Below are positions 33,288 to 35,342 of a DNA stretch of 35,342 nucleotides, one piece after another. Numbering within the stretch: the first letter of the stretch is position 1; the number at the start of each line of letters is the position of its first letter. Where the stretch lies: positions 1 to 35,342 of the forward strand of contig CAJMOT010000004.1 of assembly GCA_905214995.1 (NCBI GenBank). Direction: 5' to 3'. The stretch is from an uncultured bacterium. Lineage in GTDB: Bacteria > Verrucomicrobiota > Verrucomicrobiia > Opitutales > Intestinicryptomonadaceae. The translations under genes were made by a program, and so were the position numbers. The notes under the pieces were generated by a model that had not been told where the DNA came from, did not search any database, and saw nothing but the letters and a program-made list of their open reading frames with translations.

Positions 33288-34676
33288 ATGCGACGCTTAT
33301 GTGTTTTTATCGCGGCTTTTGCCGCATATGCCGCGCTCTTTGCCGATTCCGCAGATTTTGAAAAAATCTTTCGGGAGCGCGCGAAGTCTTGCGCAACCGT
33401 AAAATACATTTTTGAGGCCGAGGAGATCCGCAGGGAAATCACCGTTTCCGGAACCGTGGCGACAAAGGACGGGATAATTTTGCTGCCGTCCTCCGCGGTT
33501 CCGTATTACTGGCGCCCGTCGAACCTCAAGGATTTCCGCGTGTTCTTCGACGGCGGGGACTCCGACGGGTACCGCGCGGATTTCCTCGGCGTGGACGTCC
33601 AGTGGTCCGCCTATTTCATAAAACTGCGCGACGGGCTTCCGGAGGGCCTGCGGCCGGTGACGGATTTCAAAGAAGCGGGGCTTTTTGTCGGCAAGGACCT
33701 CTGGGGCGCCGCCCTCGCGCCCGATCTCGACAGCGCGCCGCTGCTTTACAGATCGTACGTGGCGGTCTCGGGAATGTCGGAGAAAGACGAGGCCGTATGC
33801 GCGCGGCCCGTTGCGGGGACGGGCCTTCCGTCGTTCGATTCCTCCGGCAATTTCGCGGGCTGGGGACAGAACGCGGCGGTCGACGCGTACACCTTTTATT
33901 TTCGCAACGGCGACAGCGGCCCCATCGAACTCTGCGACGACCTTGTCACGCGAGTGCTTATCCCGGCGGAAAACTTCCGGAAAATTCTCGAAAGGGTTCC
34001 GTCGAGGCCCGAGGGCGACAAAATCGGATGGCTCGGCATAGCGGATTTTCAGGCGGTCAAGCGCGACGCCGCAAAATTTTTGGGCATCGAGAAAATCGGC
34101 GCGGTGGCGGTCGGAAGGGTATTCGACGGCTCCCCCGCGGATAAGGCCGGAATCAGGAGAGGCGACATAATCGTCTCTTTCGACGGGATAGATCTGCCGA
34201 GGATGAAGTCCGACGCAAACACGCTCGCGTCTTTCATATTCAAAATGGAGGGCATGAAGCCCGGGCAGAAGCACAAGCTCGGCGTGCTGCGCGGCGACAA
34301 AACCGTATCCGTTGAGTTTGAGGCCGCCGCGTACCCGCTCGAATTTCGCGAAAGCCGCCACGCCTATTTCAAGCGGCTCGGGTTTTCCGTGCGCGAATTT
34401 GTGATAGACGACGCCTTGGCGCGCAAAATGCAGAAGCCTGCGATGGACGCGCCCGTAGTGCAGTTTGTCAAGCCCAACAGCCCCGCGAGCTCCGCGCAGC
34501 CCAACGGCCTCGGGCAGTCGGAGATAATCAGGGAGATAAACTCCGTGCCGGCAAAGTCGTACAGCCAGGCGGTGGAGATTCTCTCCAAGATAAATTCGGA
34601 CGAATCCGCCAAGGATCTCGTGATTCTCTCTGAGGACTACAAGGAGACAAAGCTTTTGAGGATAAAGCTCGACTGA
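33288..34676 (+). CDS. HtrA/Deg-like exported pseudo-protease with two PDZ domains
   Basis: 462 residues from the ATG at 33288, starting with a signal peptide (MRRLCVFIAAFAAYAALFADS). The first half follows the trypsin-like fold of HtrA proteins (VSGTVATKDGIILLPSSAV, GVDVQWSAYFIKL, PSFDSSGNFAGWG). All three catalytic positions differ: the His of ILTNNHVV is Ser, the Asp of the DLAVLK motif is Ser, and the Ser of GNSGGP appears to be Thr in GTGLP. Two PDZ domains follow, at about 240-335 (GWLGIADF, GSPADKAGIRRGDIIVSFDG) and 365-455 (LGFSVREF, NSPASSAQPNGLGQSEIIREIN). A chaperone-like or scaffold role is therefore more likely than proteolysis. It lies three bases before the next start. Confidence 0.7.
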   Translation: MRRLCVFIAAFAAYAALFADSADFEKIFRERAKSCATVKYIFEAEEIRREITVSGTVATKDGIILLPSSAVPYYWRPSNLKDFRVFFDGGDSDGYRADFLGVDVQWSAYFIKLRDGLPEGLRPVTDFKEAGLFVGKDLWGAALAPDLDSAPLLYRSYVAVSGMSEKDEAVCARPVAGTGLPSFDSSGNFAGWGQNAAVDAYTFYFRNGDSGPIELCDDLVTRVLIPAENFRKILERVPSRPEGDKIGWLGIADFQAVKRDAAKFLGIEKIGAVAVGRVFDGSPADKAGIRRGDIIVSFDGIDLPRMKSDANTLASFIFKMEGMKPGQKHKLGVLRGDKTVSVEFEAAAYPLEFRESRHAYFKRLGFSVREFVIDDALARKMQKPAMDAPVVQFVKPNSPASSAQPNGLGQSEIIREINSVPAKSYSQAVEILSKINSDESAKDLVILSEDYKETKLLRIKLD

Positions 34677-34679
34677 CAA

Positions 34680-35241
34680 TGAGAACGCTCTTGCTTATAA
34701 TGGCGGCCGCAACTACGGCGGCGGGGGATTTCGGCGAAATCGACGCGGCGCCGAGGCTAAGATAACCCTTGCCAACTCACGCGAAAAATTCGCGGAGGAG
34801 GCGCGGACGCTCGACGCAGAAATTTCCGCATCCAAGGCGTTGCGCGCGGAGCTTGAAAGGCGGGTGGCGGCGCTCGAAAAGAGGCTCGCCAAATCCGCAG
34901 AAAACGACGCCGCGGCCGGGGAAAAAATCGCGCGCGACGAAAAAAGTTTTGCCGAAATATCCAAGATTCTCGACGCGCTCTACGCGCGGCTTTCGGAAAG
35001 GCTCGCCGCAGCGAAATCGGGCGTGTTTCCGCTTTCAAAGGCGGAATTTGCGGCGAAGCCCCCGAACGAAAAGTTCAGGGAGTTCGCCTCGCTCTACGCC
35101 CGCGCCGCGGCGGCAGACCGCGCGTATTCCGACGAGGCGGGCGGCGTCAAAACGGGGATTTTTCTGCCGGCTTCGGGGGCCGAGAGAGAGGGCGGGATAG
35201 TTTGGCTTAGAGCGGGCGGCGGCGCGGAGGGCGGAAAATGA
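34680..35241 (+). CDS. Exported coiled-coil protein, apparently frameshifted
   Basis: The ATG at 34680, three bases after the previous stop, opens a signal peptide (MRTLLLIMAAATTAAGDFGE) that ends at a TAA after 28 codons. In the +1 frame, sequence in good coding style begins near 34753 (KITLANSREKFAEEARTL) and continues to the stop at 35239-35241: a Glu/Ala/Lys/Arg-rich coiled coil of about 80 residues and then a small globular part. That frame has no ATG, only a TTG at 34840. The simplest reading is one exported protein broken by a one-base indel near 34750-34760. Its layout and position before another exported gene recall DUF3450-type proteins of TonB-associated clusters, but this is a weak resemblance. 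Confidence 0.55.
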
Positions 35242-35342
35242 GGCGGATTTTTGCAGCGGCGGCCGCTTGCGCGTGCGCATGCGCTTTCGCGTCGGACTTG
35301 AAGACGTCCGCGTACGAGTCCGCGCGCGCCGCCGAGGGCGAG
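35238..35342 (+). CDS. Start of an exported protein (partial)
   Basis: The ATG sits in a four-base ATGA overlap with the upstream stop. The 35 visible codons give a signal peptide with an Ala/Cys-rich core (MRRIFAAAAACACACAFAS) and the beginning of a charged region (DLKTSAYESARAAEGE). The gene runs off the window. Its order after a small coiled-coil exported protein would fit a MotA/TolQ/ExbB fusion gene, but nothing seen here proves it. Confidence 0.6.
   Translation, partial: MRRIFAAAAACACACAFASDLKTSAYESARAAEGE

Noticed and set aside
1..35342. CRISPR arrays, tRNA or rRNA genes, insertion sequences
   Set aside because: No regularly spaced repeats, no tRNA-like T-loop in the gaps, and no transposase or integrase motif was seen on either strand.

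Overview
The window looks like a chromosomal piece of a Gram-negative, moderately GC-rich member of the PVC superphylum, most likely a Verrucomicrobiota bacterium. The reasons are an LPS-type envelope toolkit (LpxI, LptF/G permease, ExbB/ExbD), three proteins with C-terminal PEP-CTERM sorting signals, many exported glycoside-hydrolase-like proteins, and the GGGtGRT/NifU-like pair typical of anaerobes. The phylum assignment is inference. No marker gene here proves it. | Left edge (1-5475): the 5' end of dnaA runs off the left end, and the roughly 600-base gap behind it carries DnaA boxes, so it is a candidate replication origin. Housekeeping genes follow: a zinc-ribbon coiled-coil protein (minus), then ruvX, truA, an LptF/LptG permease and purD (plus). 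| Carbohydrate and surface region (5476-16104, all plus): two tandem DUF4832-like exported proteins, the NifU-like scaffold plus GGGtGRT protein pair, two tandem PEP-CTERM paralogs each with its own promoter and terminator, and an overlapping pair of an SGNH esterase with a GxDLY domain and a GH99/WbsX-like protein. | Minus-strand block (16342-25969): an exbB-exbD-exbD operon with terminator. Upstream of it is a tightly overlapping leuS-fecR-like-lpxI-sufE chain, a third PEP-CTERM protein ending in two hairpins, and an exported protein whose reading frame seems broken. | Right part (25970-35342): an AT-rich stretch holds a strong promoter bracketed by a 13-base inverted repeat, ahead of a small ribbon-helix-helix regulator (plus). 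Then come yajC and a fused secDF (plus), a large GH123/DUF4091-type exported protein (minus), an HtrA-like protein that has lost all three catalytic residues but keeps two PDZ domains (plus), a frameshifted exported coiled-coil protein, and the start of another exported protein cut by the right edge. | Main points of interest: the putative oriC, the little-understood GGGtGRT system, the likely self-regulated RHH operator, the pseudo-protease, and two apparent frameshifts that separate signal peptides from their mature proteins.
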